From the NCBI GenBank assembly GCA_963383645.1, contig OY726574.1, positions 62,421,404-62,485,403 on the forward strand: a stretch of DNA of 64,000 bases, read 5' to 3'. Source of the stretch: Muscardinus avellanarius (taxonomy: Eukaryota > Chordata > Mammalia > Rodentia > Gliridae). The translations under genes and the position numbers were made by a program. This document shows positions 1 through 11,500 of this stretch, piece after piece; the stretch's first letter is position 1; each line of letters opens with the position of its first letter. A model generated the notes under the pieces. The model searched no databases, was not told where the DNA came from, and saw only the letters and a program-made list of their open reading frames with translations.

Positions 1-560
1 TGTCCTCTTCATCTCCACCCTCCTGCTCTGTCCATCCTCCTATGACACCACTCACCCTCATCCCCACTCCCCATCCTTCTTCCCCATCCCTCCTCCCTGT
101 CCGTCCTCCTCATCCCCACTCCCCTGCTCTGTCCATCCTCCTATGACACCACTCACCCTCATCCCCACTCCCCATCCTTCTTCCCCATCCCTCCTCCCTG
201 TCCGTCCTCCTCATCCCCACTCCCCTGCTCTGTCCATCCTCCTATGACACCACTCACCCTCATCCCCACTCCCCATCCTTCTTCCCCATCCCTCCTCCCT
301 GTCCGTCCTCCTCATCCCCACTCCCCTGCTCTGTCCATCCTCCTATGACACCACTCACCCTCATCCCCACTCCCCATCCTTCTTCCCCATCCCTCCTCCC
401 TGTCCGTCCTCCTCATCCCCACTCCCCTGCTCTGTCCATCCTCCTATGACACCACTCACCCTCATCCCCACTCCCCATCCCTCCTCCCCATCCCTCCTCC
501 CTGTCCCTCCTCCTCGTCCCCACCCTCCTGCTCTGTCCTTCCTCCTATGACACCACACAC
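1..560. repeat. 101-bp minisatellite (five copies plus partial)
   Basis: Copies start with CTGCTCTGTCCATCCTCCTA at 24, 124, 225, 326 and 427, a period of 101 bp. A degenerate sixth begins at 528. The unit is pyrimidine-rich (CCCATCC, CCTCCTC) and nearly identical between copies. The array is cut by the left edge of the window. It is intronic in PIEZO2. Confidence 0.95.
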
Positions 561-1220
561 CCCATCCACCTTCCATCCTCTTCTATATCTGTATCCCTGT
601 CCTCACCTCCACCCCTCTTCCTTAGCCCGATCTTCACCCATCGCTCTCCTCTTCATCCCCCGTGCCTCTTCCTCCTTCTCACCCCTCCTCCGGGAGTCGA
701 CCTCCTCGCCTTTCCACCTGGTACTGTTGTTGTCACCCTTAGCAGCCTGTGACTCAGGACTGAGCGGCTCACTCCAGCCTCCCCAGGATATGCGAGGACT
801 CGAAGCAGGGTCCCCGATTGTCTGGGGGAGAGAGCTGGACCACAGAAGCCAGTGGCACTCTCCACACCAAGAGAAGCGGGCCTGCCCCTGGAGACCCCCG
901 TTACTCTGCGCAAATCGCCTCCCCCGGTCCTGGGCTACCCCTTCTGAGGCGTGGGCATCCCAGGGCCAAGCCCCTTCTAGCTTTATTTGGGTTTTGTCCC
1001 TGTTCCCTGGCCTCATAGTTTGGCCCTCAAGGTAAATCGTGGTTCAGAAGCTCACATATGCTTTGTGGGTGTCAGGCTCAGTTGCGTGGGTTTTACACGG
1101 CCATTTCTTCCCAAAGACTGCCCAGGTGTGAGCAGTGGTGTCCCCTTCATAGAGGAGAAACACGCGGCAGAGACGAGGCTCAGACCGCAGTTCTCACTAA
1201 GCTGGTGAGCGCCTCGCTAA
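561..1220. other. Intronic sequence, mostly unique
   Basis: A pyrimidine-rich transition from the minisatellite (to about 700) is followed by apparently unique DNA. Open frames here have no family resemblance and no paired splice signals. Nothing else is seen. Confidence 0.6.
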
Positions 1221-1223
1221 GGC

Positions 1224-1287
1224 CGGGCTTCTGTCTCAGCCCCCCAAGTGCTGGGATACAGACACGTACCACCGTGCCTGACTCATA
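1224..1287 (-). mobile_element. B1-like SINE fragment
   Basis: Reverse-complement left-monomer end only: CTCAGCCCCCCAAGTGCTGG, then GTACCACCGTGCC. Old and truncated. Confidence 0.7.
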
Positions 1288-1696
1288 AGGAGAGATTTTT
1301 CATCTCCAGTACAAACTTTGGATGAGATGCAGGTTTCTTTTAATCTATAGATTTGCAGTTCATCAAATAAAATCCATTGTTCTTTCTCACTCGCCAGGAA
1401 GCATCTGTACCCCAGAACTTCCTGTCTCCCGTAGAAAGACAGCGGGATCTTGAGGGGTAGGCAGAAAACGCGGTGTTTGTGAGAACTCAGACCCAGACAA
1501 GATGATGGCGAGCAGATGCACTCGGGGTCCCCAGCTCGCCTTTGTGGCCAGGGTGTGAGGGCTTCCTGAGGCCAGCCGGCGGGGAATGAAACCCGAGCAG
1601 TGGCCCCGCGCCCTCATGGAGCGCCCCGTGTAGAGCGTGGGCCTCCCGTCGAGTGCAGTCCCCCAGTGCGCTCTGTGCTGCCGTGCCCTCCTCCAG

Positions 1697-1940
1697 GTCC
1701 TACCTGGACATGTCCAAGGTGGCCATCTTCAGCTACCTCTTCTGGTTCGTCCTCACCATCATCTTCATCACGGGCACCACGAGGATCAGCATATTCTGCA
1801 TGGGGTACCTGGTGGCCTGTTTCTACTTCCTGCTCTTTGGCGGCGACTTGCTGCTGAAGCCCATCAGAAGCATCCTGCGCTACTGGGACTGGCTGATTGC
1901 ATACAACGTTTTTGTGATTACAATGAAAAACATACTCTCG
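1697..1940 (+). CDS. PIEZO2: PIEZO2 exon (window exon 1): blade membrane segments
   Basis: The acceptor is CTCCAG before 1697 and the donor is GTAAGT at 1941. The exon has 244 nt: one base completing a split codon, then 81 codons, leaving in phase 0. It starts [11 protein letters not shown] and holds three hydrophobic stretches ([45 protein letters not shown]), as expected for transmembrane helices of a blade repeat. The ATG at 1653 lies in intron and is not a start. The preceding exon is off the left edge. Confidence 0.97.
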
Positions 1941-3224
1941 GTAAGTGGCTCCCACGTGTGACACACGTGTGCATTCCGTGTACAGGCGGACGGCCTGCTC
2001 GGTGGTTACTAAAAGCCCCGTGCCGCGCACACCATTCTTAAAAGGCCCAGAGCAGAGGCCGCAAATCCAGGATCCCCGTGACCATTGAAAACCTTGGTTT
2101 GCCGTGCGCTCCTGCCCACCACCTCAAGGCCTCGCCCTGGAAGGATGCGTCCTCACGGAGGCAAATCTGAAATGTGTGTTGTTCATCGAAGCCCCGCTCA
2201 CGGTGGGCATTGTGTGAGCTCACTCCGTCTCTGAGCTTTGTCAGTTTCATGTTCACAAAAAGAGCAACTCTTTTACCCAGAAGAACCGCAGAAGTGTCCT
2301 ATCAAAGGAGCAGGTTCTCCAGAGTACTCTGTCACATTGAAGATGAGGGGGAGTTGGCGCTGAATGAAGAATGACTTCTGTACCCAGAGATGTGGGGAGA
2401 CACAGGACAGAAGTCAGCTTCATGGCTGCCTCTGGACACTGAGATCCAGATCAAGAGACAGTGAAACAGGCAGGATCAATGAACAATGTAGAGTATTTAC
2501 TCTGCTATTAAATAGCTTTTATCCAGGGTGTAACTTTTCCTCTAACATGACAGATAACTTTGAGCTGTACCCCTTGCCCTTTTATTTTTTATTTTGGAAC
2601 AGAGTCTTACTAAGTTGCTGAGGGTCTTGTTAAATTTCTGAGGCTGGCCTCTAACTTGAGATCCTCCTGTTTTAGGCTTCCAAGTATTGGGATTATAGGA
2701 ATGCCCCACCACATCCAGCCTGATTTTGGTTTTGCCTGTGTATTTAAAGATCTTGAGAAGCCAAAACTATGTAGCTACAAGTATTTGAAGAAGTTATTTT
2801 GTTTACAGTCTGTTGGAAGATAATTTTCTAGTTGAGGGCAAAAGTAACTTTAAGTCAATGCTTTTACCCACTGGCATTAATTCCACTTGGGCTGGTATTG
2901 AGACTCACTGCGTAGGGTTGGAGACAGGCCAAAGGGCATGCCACTAAAAGCAAGTGTCATGGTGAGGGATCCGCCGCTGGAGGCTGATCTCACGACCGTG
3001 CCTGGAAATGCACGCGCACAAAGTCCACCATCCGTCCAGTCAGTAAACTGGACCTGCTCTTTGCTAAGCACTATTCTATACCTTGAAGAACTAGAGATAA
3101 ATACTACTCAGGTTTAATCTTCAAGGGGCTATCTTGTTTTCTTTCTCCTTTTTCATTTCCTTCCTTCCTTCCCTTTCCCTCCTCCTTTCCCCTCCTTCCT
3201 TCCTTCCTTCCTTCCCCCTTCCTC

Positions 3225-3279
<55 letters not shown>

Positions 3280-6200
3280 TCGCAGGTCTGAGATGGAACC
3301 CAGGGGGCATTCGGCCTCCAAGCTACACCCCCAGCCCTATTTTTATTCTTTACTTTGAAACAGGGTCTCATTAAGTTACAAAGGGCCTCACTAAGTAGCT
3401 GAGGCTGTCCGTGAATCGAGACCCTCCAGTCTCAGCCTCTTGAATGCTGGGATTACAACCATGCGCCACCAGCCCGGCTCCTTCCTTCCTTCCTTCATTC
3501 CTTCATTCCTTTATTCCTTTATTCCTTCCTTTCTCTTTTTATCTTTCTTTCTTTCTTTTTCTTTCTTTTTCTGGGATTGAACCCTAGGGCATTTTACTCT
3601 CGGCCCTTTTTATATTTGAAACAGCATGCTAAATTACCAAAGCCGGCCTCAAACCTGCCATCCTCGTGTCTCAAAATCTAAGGGGGATTTTTGATCTACA
3701 AATAATGACAGCACATTTGCCAATGATAATGATCACCACTGTTGTAGAGAAGAAAAGCAAAGAAGGCAGGGTGCCTGGTATCTTGCCTAGAACACTGAGA
3801 AGGGGCTTTGTGGAGGCAGTGCCGTTTGAACCCATAAGACTTGAAAAATAGGAAGAAAGGTTTCTAGGGAGACCAGGGGGAAGGAAGGACATTCCCTGCT
3901 TAGAGAAGGGGACAGCCTGGCAACACCATCACATCCATAAGCCGTGTCTCTTCAGACTAACCCCATGTGCCTCAGAATTCAGCTTAACTATAATGAGAAA
4001 CTTGCCATTATGAGAGATAACTGCAATCAACAGAAAAGACTTCTTTACCCCTAGAATTGGCCAAGCAAGTCTCAACATGCATATGTTTTCCTTTGTATCC
4101 CTTGGGGAGCACTGTCAGGCTCTCCAGCAGACACCAGCACCCTTGGACGCTCACGCCCCGACGTAAAAGGATGCAGGCTTAGCAAATAACCTGGGCACAT
4201 CATCCCACAGACATAACAGGTCATAACACCTAACACCAGGTCAACCCTGGCTAAGTAGCTGTTGTACTTGCATTATTTAGCAAAGAAATCTGTGCACGTT
4301 CAGTACAAAAGCATTTTTTCCCCAGATATTTCCTATACAAGGTTGGTTGAACCCAAGAAAGCAGAACCCGGGTCTGCAGGCCGACAGTACTCTTCCTATT
4401 CTAAGAACTACGCCCTGCTGCTTACAGTCTCCTGCAGAAAGATACAGGTTTAATTCATCTGATCTGTGAGAAAAGACTTGTACTAAAATCAAAGTCCTAA
4501 GATTCAGTGTGCACCCATTTGCAGGGTGTACTTTTTCCTAACTCCGTACTCATTCCTAAGACAGTCTTATTCTTTGGAAATAGAGAAACTATAGTACGGG
4601 TGCACTTGATACTAAACACACTGCCCGTGGTCGCTGGGTCTGATTTTGCCCAGGAATTTGGTCACCCCTGAATCAGATGATGTCCAATCTCATGGTGACT
4701 GAAGTTTCAGGCAGGACGAGCCCAGGTTGTAAGCGTTGCCACAGGCCCTTGCGAATTCTTGCGCGTGTTAGGGTCATGAGACACCAAGTGTTAGGGTCAC
4801 GAGGCACCAAGTGTTAGGGTCACGAGGCACCAAGCTGGTTTTCCGGCTGCAGTGTCATAATCTGCCTTCTGTTTGCTTTTCAGATTGGAGCGTGTGGATA
4901 CATTGAAACACTGGTTAAAAATAGCTGCTGGCTGATCCAGGCTTTCAGTCTGGCCTGCACGGTCAAAGGCTACACCATGCGTAAGTGTGAGGGGCACTTG
5001 GGAGTGGGAGGGACGAGTGGGTGTGGTCTGCTAACATGAAGACCAGGCCAGAGCACGAGCACGTAAATAAGATCAAAGTAGAGGTGCACCTAGTCCATCG
5101 GAGGCTCCGGACACCTAGGACACTGTGAGTCCATCGGAGGCTCCGGACACGTAGGTCAGAATACTGTAGTGACCCAGATGCTCATGTTTAGACAGCACAA
5201 TTCACAACACCCCGATTATGGGGCCCATCCAGATGTCAGTTGACAGATGAAGGAATAAAGAAAATGTGGTGTATACACACAGTGGAGTTTTACTAAGCCA
5301 TAAAGAAGAAAATTATGTCATTTGCAGGAATATTTGACAGAATCAGAGAATATTAAGCTGTGAGGCCATCCAGTTGCAAAGTCAAGGGTCATTTGTGTCC
5401 CCATACGAGGAAGCTCAGGACCTCAGATGAATGAGGAGAGACAGGAGCCAGTGGGGAGGGAGAGGAGGGCCGGGGAAGGCAGCGGCTCAGATAACGTGGC
5501 GTCCATGAATGATGATGTCACTGCCGATCTCACCGCTGTGTGTGGGGAGGAGAGGAGCGGGGGGGGGGGGGCACAGATGCACCCCAAGTGCTGTGTGCAC
5601 CTGAGTCGGGAACACTTCGAACCTCCCTCCGATGTGCCTTATAATACCACAATACAACTATGAAATAAAATATGAAAAGTAACAAACCCAAGTAAGGAAA
5701 TAAAACAGTTGATTGTAAATATCAGGGGGAAAAAAAAAAGAAAAAGAACTGGAAGGTGTCCTAGGGTTCTGGAGTTGGACCCCCGCAAAGACAGAGGGAA
5801 GTCCTGGCCCCACCACCCCGCCTCTTGCCCCAGAGCCCAGGATGCCGATCTCAATGGGGGGGTCATGGAGCCAGGAGTGGGGGCTCTTAGGCTCCATACT
5901 CTCCTTTGCTGCGGCTTCTGACTCGGGCGTACTTTACTAAGGATGAACCGTCACCTAAAGTTTCTCTCCCTATCTCTCTCTCTTTTTCTGTGTGTATGTG
6001 TGTAAGTATGTTTATTCCCGGGGATTGAACCCAGGGGCATCCTGCCTCTGAGCTATTCCCTCAGCCCTGTTTTGTTTTTAGTTTGGAAAGAGAGTCCCCT
6101 GAGTCGCCGAGGGTCTCAGGTTGCCGAGGCTGACCTCGAGCCTGTGGTCCTCCCACAAAAGTTGCTATATACTGAGGATAAAGCCCAGACCTCTTCTCCC

Positions 6201-8487
6201 GGCAGACCAGACGCGTTCATTATTTGTGGGTCGCCTCTGGTAGGGGCCACTCCTAGAATGAGGATTTTATCAGGGCATTTTTCATCATCAAGACATTATT
6301 CCTCCTTGACTCCTCTTGTTGAGGGAACCTAAGAGAGAAATTCTCCGAACGCCTTCCCTGCCCAGGGGCCGGCCTGTGCCTCTGTGTAGCGCCCACTGTG
6401 TGGCCAGCGCCGAGGATCCTTGCGGATGCCCGATTTGCGCGTGTGGTCTGGTAATCTGATGCCCCAGAAGGCCGTGTTTCCCCAGGCCTGACCAAAGCTC
6501 GGGCTCTGTGACGCCCGGGAGCAATGGATGTGAGTTCTAACCGGCTTGTCTCCGGCTCTGTGGTTGCAGCCGACAGTAACTCGTCCTGTAAGCTGCCCAG
6601 CGGCGAGGCGGGTATCATCTGGGACAGCATCTGCTTCGCCTTCCTCCTGCTGCAGAGACGGGTCTTCATGAGCTACTACTTCCTACACGTCGTGGCTGAC
6701 ATCAAAGCCTCACAGATCCTGGCCTCCAGGTGGGTCAGGCCTGGGGCCAGGGCTCGGTCTCCTTTGGAATCTCTCTGAAAGTAGTACTGCGCTGGACTTT
6801 CTGTCTGAGCTTGCCTGGAAAAACCACTAGAAATTCCTACTGATCCGAGAAGAACCTAGCACAGGCCTTTAAGGTCTAAGTAGAATAGTACGGGGAACGT
6901 CTGTGATGCTCAGAGACTCTTGGCAAGTGCTTGGGACACCGGGGAAGGTCAGAGGTTCACCAGTCGATCGAGCCCCCTCTGCACGCCCCACACTGGAAGA
7001 CATGCGTGCCAGCCCTCATCGGAATAGCGGAACACAGCATGGCGTTCTAGAGGCAGCGATTCCAACCGCGTTCAGTGCACCACCCCTTTTCAAAAAGAAA
7101 TGATCTGCCCTCCTCTGTGCGTCGCCTCCTCTAAGTGACCAAACAGGGAGGCGCATTAACAAATCCGCACACCTTTGTGAGCCTGCATTCACCCGGCCCC
7201 TCTGGGAGGGGCGTCTCCCACCCGGGACCTGGGGTCTAGAGCTCAGTCCACTCCTCCTCCCGGCCTCAGGCTCAACAACAAATTCCTGACAATGGAGAAA
7301 AACATCAGTATTGTGTATTAAATTGTAAATCTCATATGGAAAAGTAGTGTTATACCAGGTACCTCATTCTAAGGAACTCGAAAACCTTAACCGCAGAAAA
7401 GATCTGATTGAAATTAGGCAACTAAAGAGGGAGGTCCTTCAGTGGGCACGATATACGTGCACAAACTCATTGAAGCCAGGGCTTGCAGATTCCAGACCAG
7501 CCTTAGTGAGAAACTGTTCCAAAATGAAAAATAAATTAAGGCTGAGGGTGAAGCTTGGAGATATAATCTCCAATACTCTCACACACACAGTAAATGATCT
7601 GAATAGACATTTCTCTAAAGAAAATATGCAGATGGGCTGTTGGGGTGTAGGTCAGTGGTAGAGAACATGCTAAGCATGTATAAGACCCTGGGTTCACTCC
7701 CTAGCACAATAGAGAGGAAGGAAAGGAGGGAGGGAAGGAGGGGGGGGAGGAGGGAGGGAGGGGGAGGAGGGAGGGAGAAGTGGGTGAGTCTACACATGAC
7801 CAGCCAGTGTTTGAGCAACACTCAGCACCCCTAAACACAAACCAAACCCACAGAGAGTGTGACCTCTCTCACATCAGAATGGCTGCTATCAAAAAAGCAA
7901 AAAGATAACTGCAGGGGGAAGGTGGCAGGAAGGGGACGCTTGCAAGACCGACCATCGTGTGAACAGTATGGGGCCCCCATATGTTCGCGCCCTGGGAGTG
8001 AACTGCGGCACCTCACGCTCCGGGGCAGTGTAAAGCGAGAGCCGGAGCTGCCGGCCACGCAGGGCCGCAGTTGGAAGAGTTCTGTGGCCTGTGACGGGCA
8101 GCGTAGACGTCCAGGAGCAGATGGGGGCGAACATGGCTTCTTTCTGGTTTGTGTAAGGTCAGCGAGACTCGGGCACAGGCATGCGCTTGGGAGGACGCGG
8201 GAAGGGTGCGAAGGCTGAAGTGCAGGAAAAGAGGCGTAAACAGGAGCTTGTCCCGCAGGCTGTGGCTGTGTCCCCAGCACAGGGCGGGCCCGGGATGGCA
8301 GAATGCCACCTTTGTGCCTTTAGCAGAACCCTCAGCAACTTAGCAAGACCTGTTTAAAAATAAAACAGGCTGGGGGGTATAACTCAGAGGTAGAACACCT
8401 CTAGGTTCAATTCCTAGTAAAAGAGAGAGAAGGTGGAGGAGGAGGAGGAAGAGGAGGAGGGGGAGGAAGAAGAGGAGGAGGAGGAAG

Positions 8488-8519
<32 letters not shown>

Positions 8520-11500
8520 GGAGGAGGAGGAGGAGGAAGGAGGCAGAGGGAGAAGAGAGGGGAGGAGGGGGAGAAGAGAGAAGGGGGAGGGGAGGGAAAG
8601 GGAGAAGGAAGAGGAGGAGGAGCAGGGAGGAGGAAGAGGAGGGAAGGAAGAGAAGAGGGAAGAGGAGGGGTGGGAGAGAAGGAGGAGGGAAGGAGAGGAG
8701 GAGGGATTTCTGGAGACACTTTAGCCAGCTGAGAAATGAGAATGAGCTGGCTGAGTGTGGAAGGATTGGAGAGAGAGTGTGAGCGCGTTGGCGGGCAGGA
8801 GCCCCGCCTTTGTGTATCCCCATACATTTCCTGCTCACTGAGTAGAAAACTTGGTCCTCCTTGAGCACCCTCCCCCGCCACAAGTCTTCATCAGGTCCCG
8901 GGGTAACATTCCAGGTGGAAAGTTGTGCCTGGGTCACACACAGGGGAGGAGCTTCTCCCAGGGGACGGGTGAGCCCACTGGCGGTAAGGGAACTGCCATC
9001 TGTCAGTGGTGAAGACTGGGCCGTTTCTTTCTAACCATCCGCAAGCGTTTCCAGAGGGAGCCGAGCGAGCAGGAGAATATTAAATTGTTCTGTTTCCACT
9101 TCTGCCGTAGAGGGGCTGAACTTTTCCAAGCTACAATCGTAAAAGCGGTAAAAGCAAGAATTGAGGAAGAGAAAAAGTCCATGGACCAGCTGAAGAGACA
9201 GTAAGGAAGCTTTGTTTTATGCGTGGTTGTTCCTTTTGTGATATGTATGGCCATATTCAGCTGGCTCAGCTCTTGGGGACCTCACGCCCTTGAAAAATGT
9301 ACTCATGTTGGCTTTCCCAGCATGCCCTGCTTCTCGTCAGTGTCTGAGTCATCCTGGCTCAGGCAGCTAGAAAGGGCGCCATCTTGCAGGGGCTGATGAG
9401 GAATTCCTGGTTCAGTGACTTATTGAAGAACCTGGAATAGGTCTTTTAAGCTCTCTGGATTTGAGTTTCTTATTCTTAAATTAGATCTCACAGTTCTACC
9501 TCCCTGCGTTTTTGTAGAAATTAAACTGCTAGTGACTAAGATGGTGTCCTGCCCAGGGTCACGCACTTGGAGAAATGTTCACAGCACTGTGGGTTAAGGA
9601 AATCAGTGCAGAGTCAGCTTTGGAAACATCTTTTGAAACAATATCATCTAGACTCCGGAGAAATGGGTGGCCCCTTGTATCAAATGACCGAGAGTCCATA
9701 CCAGCTAGAGAAAGCACTAGAAATACGGTTCGTTTTTCCCTGTTTTCAATTCAGAGTTTTCCCACCACACCCCTCTGGATGGGTCAAGGAACAGACTGAC
9801 TCTACTCAGGAGATACGGGATTCCATTGCAAAAAATTCTCTTAGAGTAAAATTTCTATCAGTGAATGAAACATCTAAGCACTGGTTGCACACATATCTTT
9901 GGGGACCGGGTTTAAAGGGCTGATGAGCATAGGATTCAAAACCTAGATACTTTCCTCAAGAAAATGGAGTCTCAATATCAGCCCGGCAGGAAAGACCCCT
10001 GAATTCCCAAGAAGGGCTTTCTTCTTAAGTCTTGTGCCTATGAAGTATAACGTGGAGAGTATACACATATAAATGTATGTGTGCACATATATAGAGTGTG
10101 TACAGGTACATACATATTAAAGCATGTGTGTGTGCACTCAAGGAGGTGTGTACCCCTACTCAGTTATTTCACAACTCTTGAGTATTTTGAAGTATCTGAC
10201 CATGTTGTCCCTGATGTTAGATAGACACATACCAGTGTAAGTCCGAAGTACGACCTTCAGATAACCAGATGCGTCTGTGGCCTTACTGGACGCTGCTTTA
10301 TTTTTTAGGATGGATCGCATCAAGGCGAGGCAGCAGAAGTACAAGAAGGGTAAGGAGAGGATGCTGAGCCTGACCCAGGAGTCGGGGGAAGCCCCGGACG
10401 TCGCGAAGCTCTCAGAAGAGGACGACGACAGTACGTCCAGACATTGTGCTCTTTTTCAAGTACCTTGGCATTGAAAATAGCATGCTATCGGGTAGGACTG
10501 GGAAATTACGTGATTTGTACAGCATTTTTTTATTCTACTTATACTACTGATATGGTAGGTTGTTGTTTTTTTAAGGCAGCAAGTTTTACCTCCCCACTGT
10601 GAGTAGGTATCCTTCTTTGTTTCATAAGGTACATACTTAATGAATAAATAATTTCATCTACTTTCCAGCGAGATTCTTTTAATGAACATAGGGTCTTGCT
10701 TTGTCTCACAGATACGTGTTTCTGAAGAAAATTTTGATTTATGATTTTGATGAATCTGTACCTTTGGGGAAGATATTTCAGACACGCTGCCTTTGATTTC
10801 TATAAACTTTATATGAAAATTAAATATGCATGCATATTTTAATGGCATCTGAATGTTAGGATATCAATTAGTTAAATATCGGTTATTGCCTGCTGTGATA
10901 AGATTTAGGTGATATGTATAGATTTATTATGTCCAATCAAAATTTTAAAGATCTTTTTTATAGAAATTTGCATGATTTTCTATTTGGAGGGAATAGAGAA
11001 AGAATGCATGACATTTTTTCAGCAAACGGTATTTATTCATCACCAACAAATTTATATTTTCTAACCATGCATTAAAATAACCACAAGAAGCCAGGCGTGG
11101 TGGCACACGTCTCTAATCCAAGTACTTGGAAGGCTGAGACAGGAGGAGTGCAGCTTGAAGGCCAGACTCAGAAAATTAATGAGACCCTGCTTCAGAATAA
11201 CCAGTAAAAAGGGCTAGAGGCATATCTCAGAGATACAACACCCTGGGTTCAATCCCTAGTACCAAAAAAAAAAAAATAAAAATCAAAGTCGTCAAAAGAA
11301 AAATTTCTGGTTGATGTCATCTATATGTTTTAACAAATTATATGCCACTAAATGCTTCTATAAAGTGTAGGCGATTCTTCCTTTTTGTTAACTTAATCAA
11401 AAGTTCAGTTCGAGATACATTTTTGACAATAAGCCCTATTTTTATGTTGCCTTCCCTGCCCGCAGTTACTAGGAAGAAAGGGAAGATGTAGCCACTGTCC

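Larger units (their letters stand above)
7545..8125 (+). mobile_element. L1 ORF2-region fragment interrupted by an ID element
   Basis: AATAGACATTTCTCTAAAGA before the interruption, then CATCAGAATGGCTGCTATCA and AAAAAGCAAAAAGATAAC after it, are characteristic L1 ORF2 3' sequence. The ID copy at 7632 splits it. Decayed, no intact frame. Confidence 0.7.

Noticed and set aside
547..1035. 162-codon plus-strand frame and overlapping minus-strand frames
   Set aside because: Starts in minisatellite-derived pyrimidine-rich DNA; overlapping frames in all phases; no family resemblance.
8407..8937. Long minus-strand and plus-strand frames rich in Pro/Ser/Leu or Glu/Gly
   Set aside because: Products of the GGA polypurine tract; no domain, no splice context.
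11466..11491. Acceptor-like site (CCCTGCCCGCAG) followed by a short frame ITRKKGKM and a stop
   Set aside because: The only donor-like GT (11488) would give 22 nt, which breaks the frame into the next exon. No polyadenylation signal supports a terminal exon close by.
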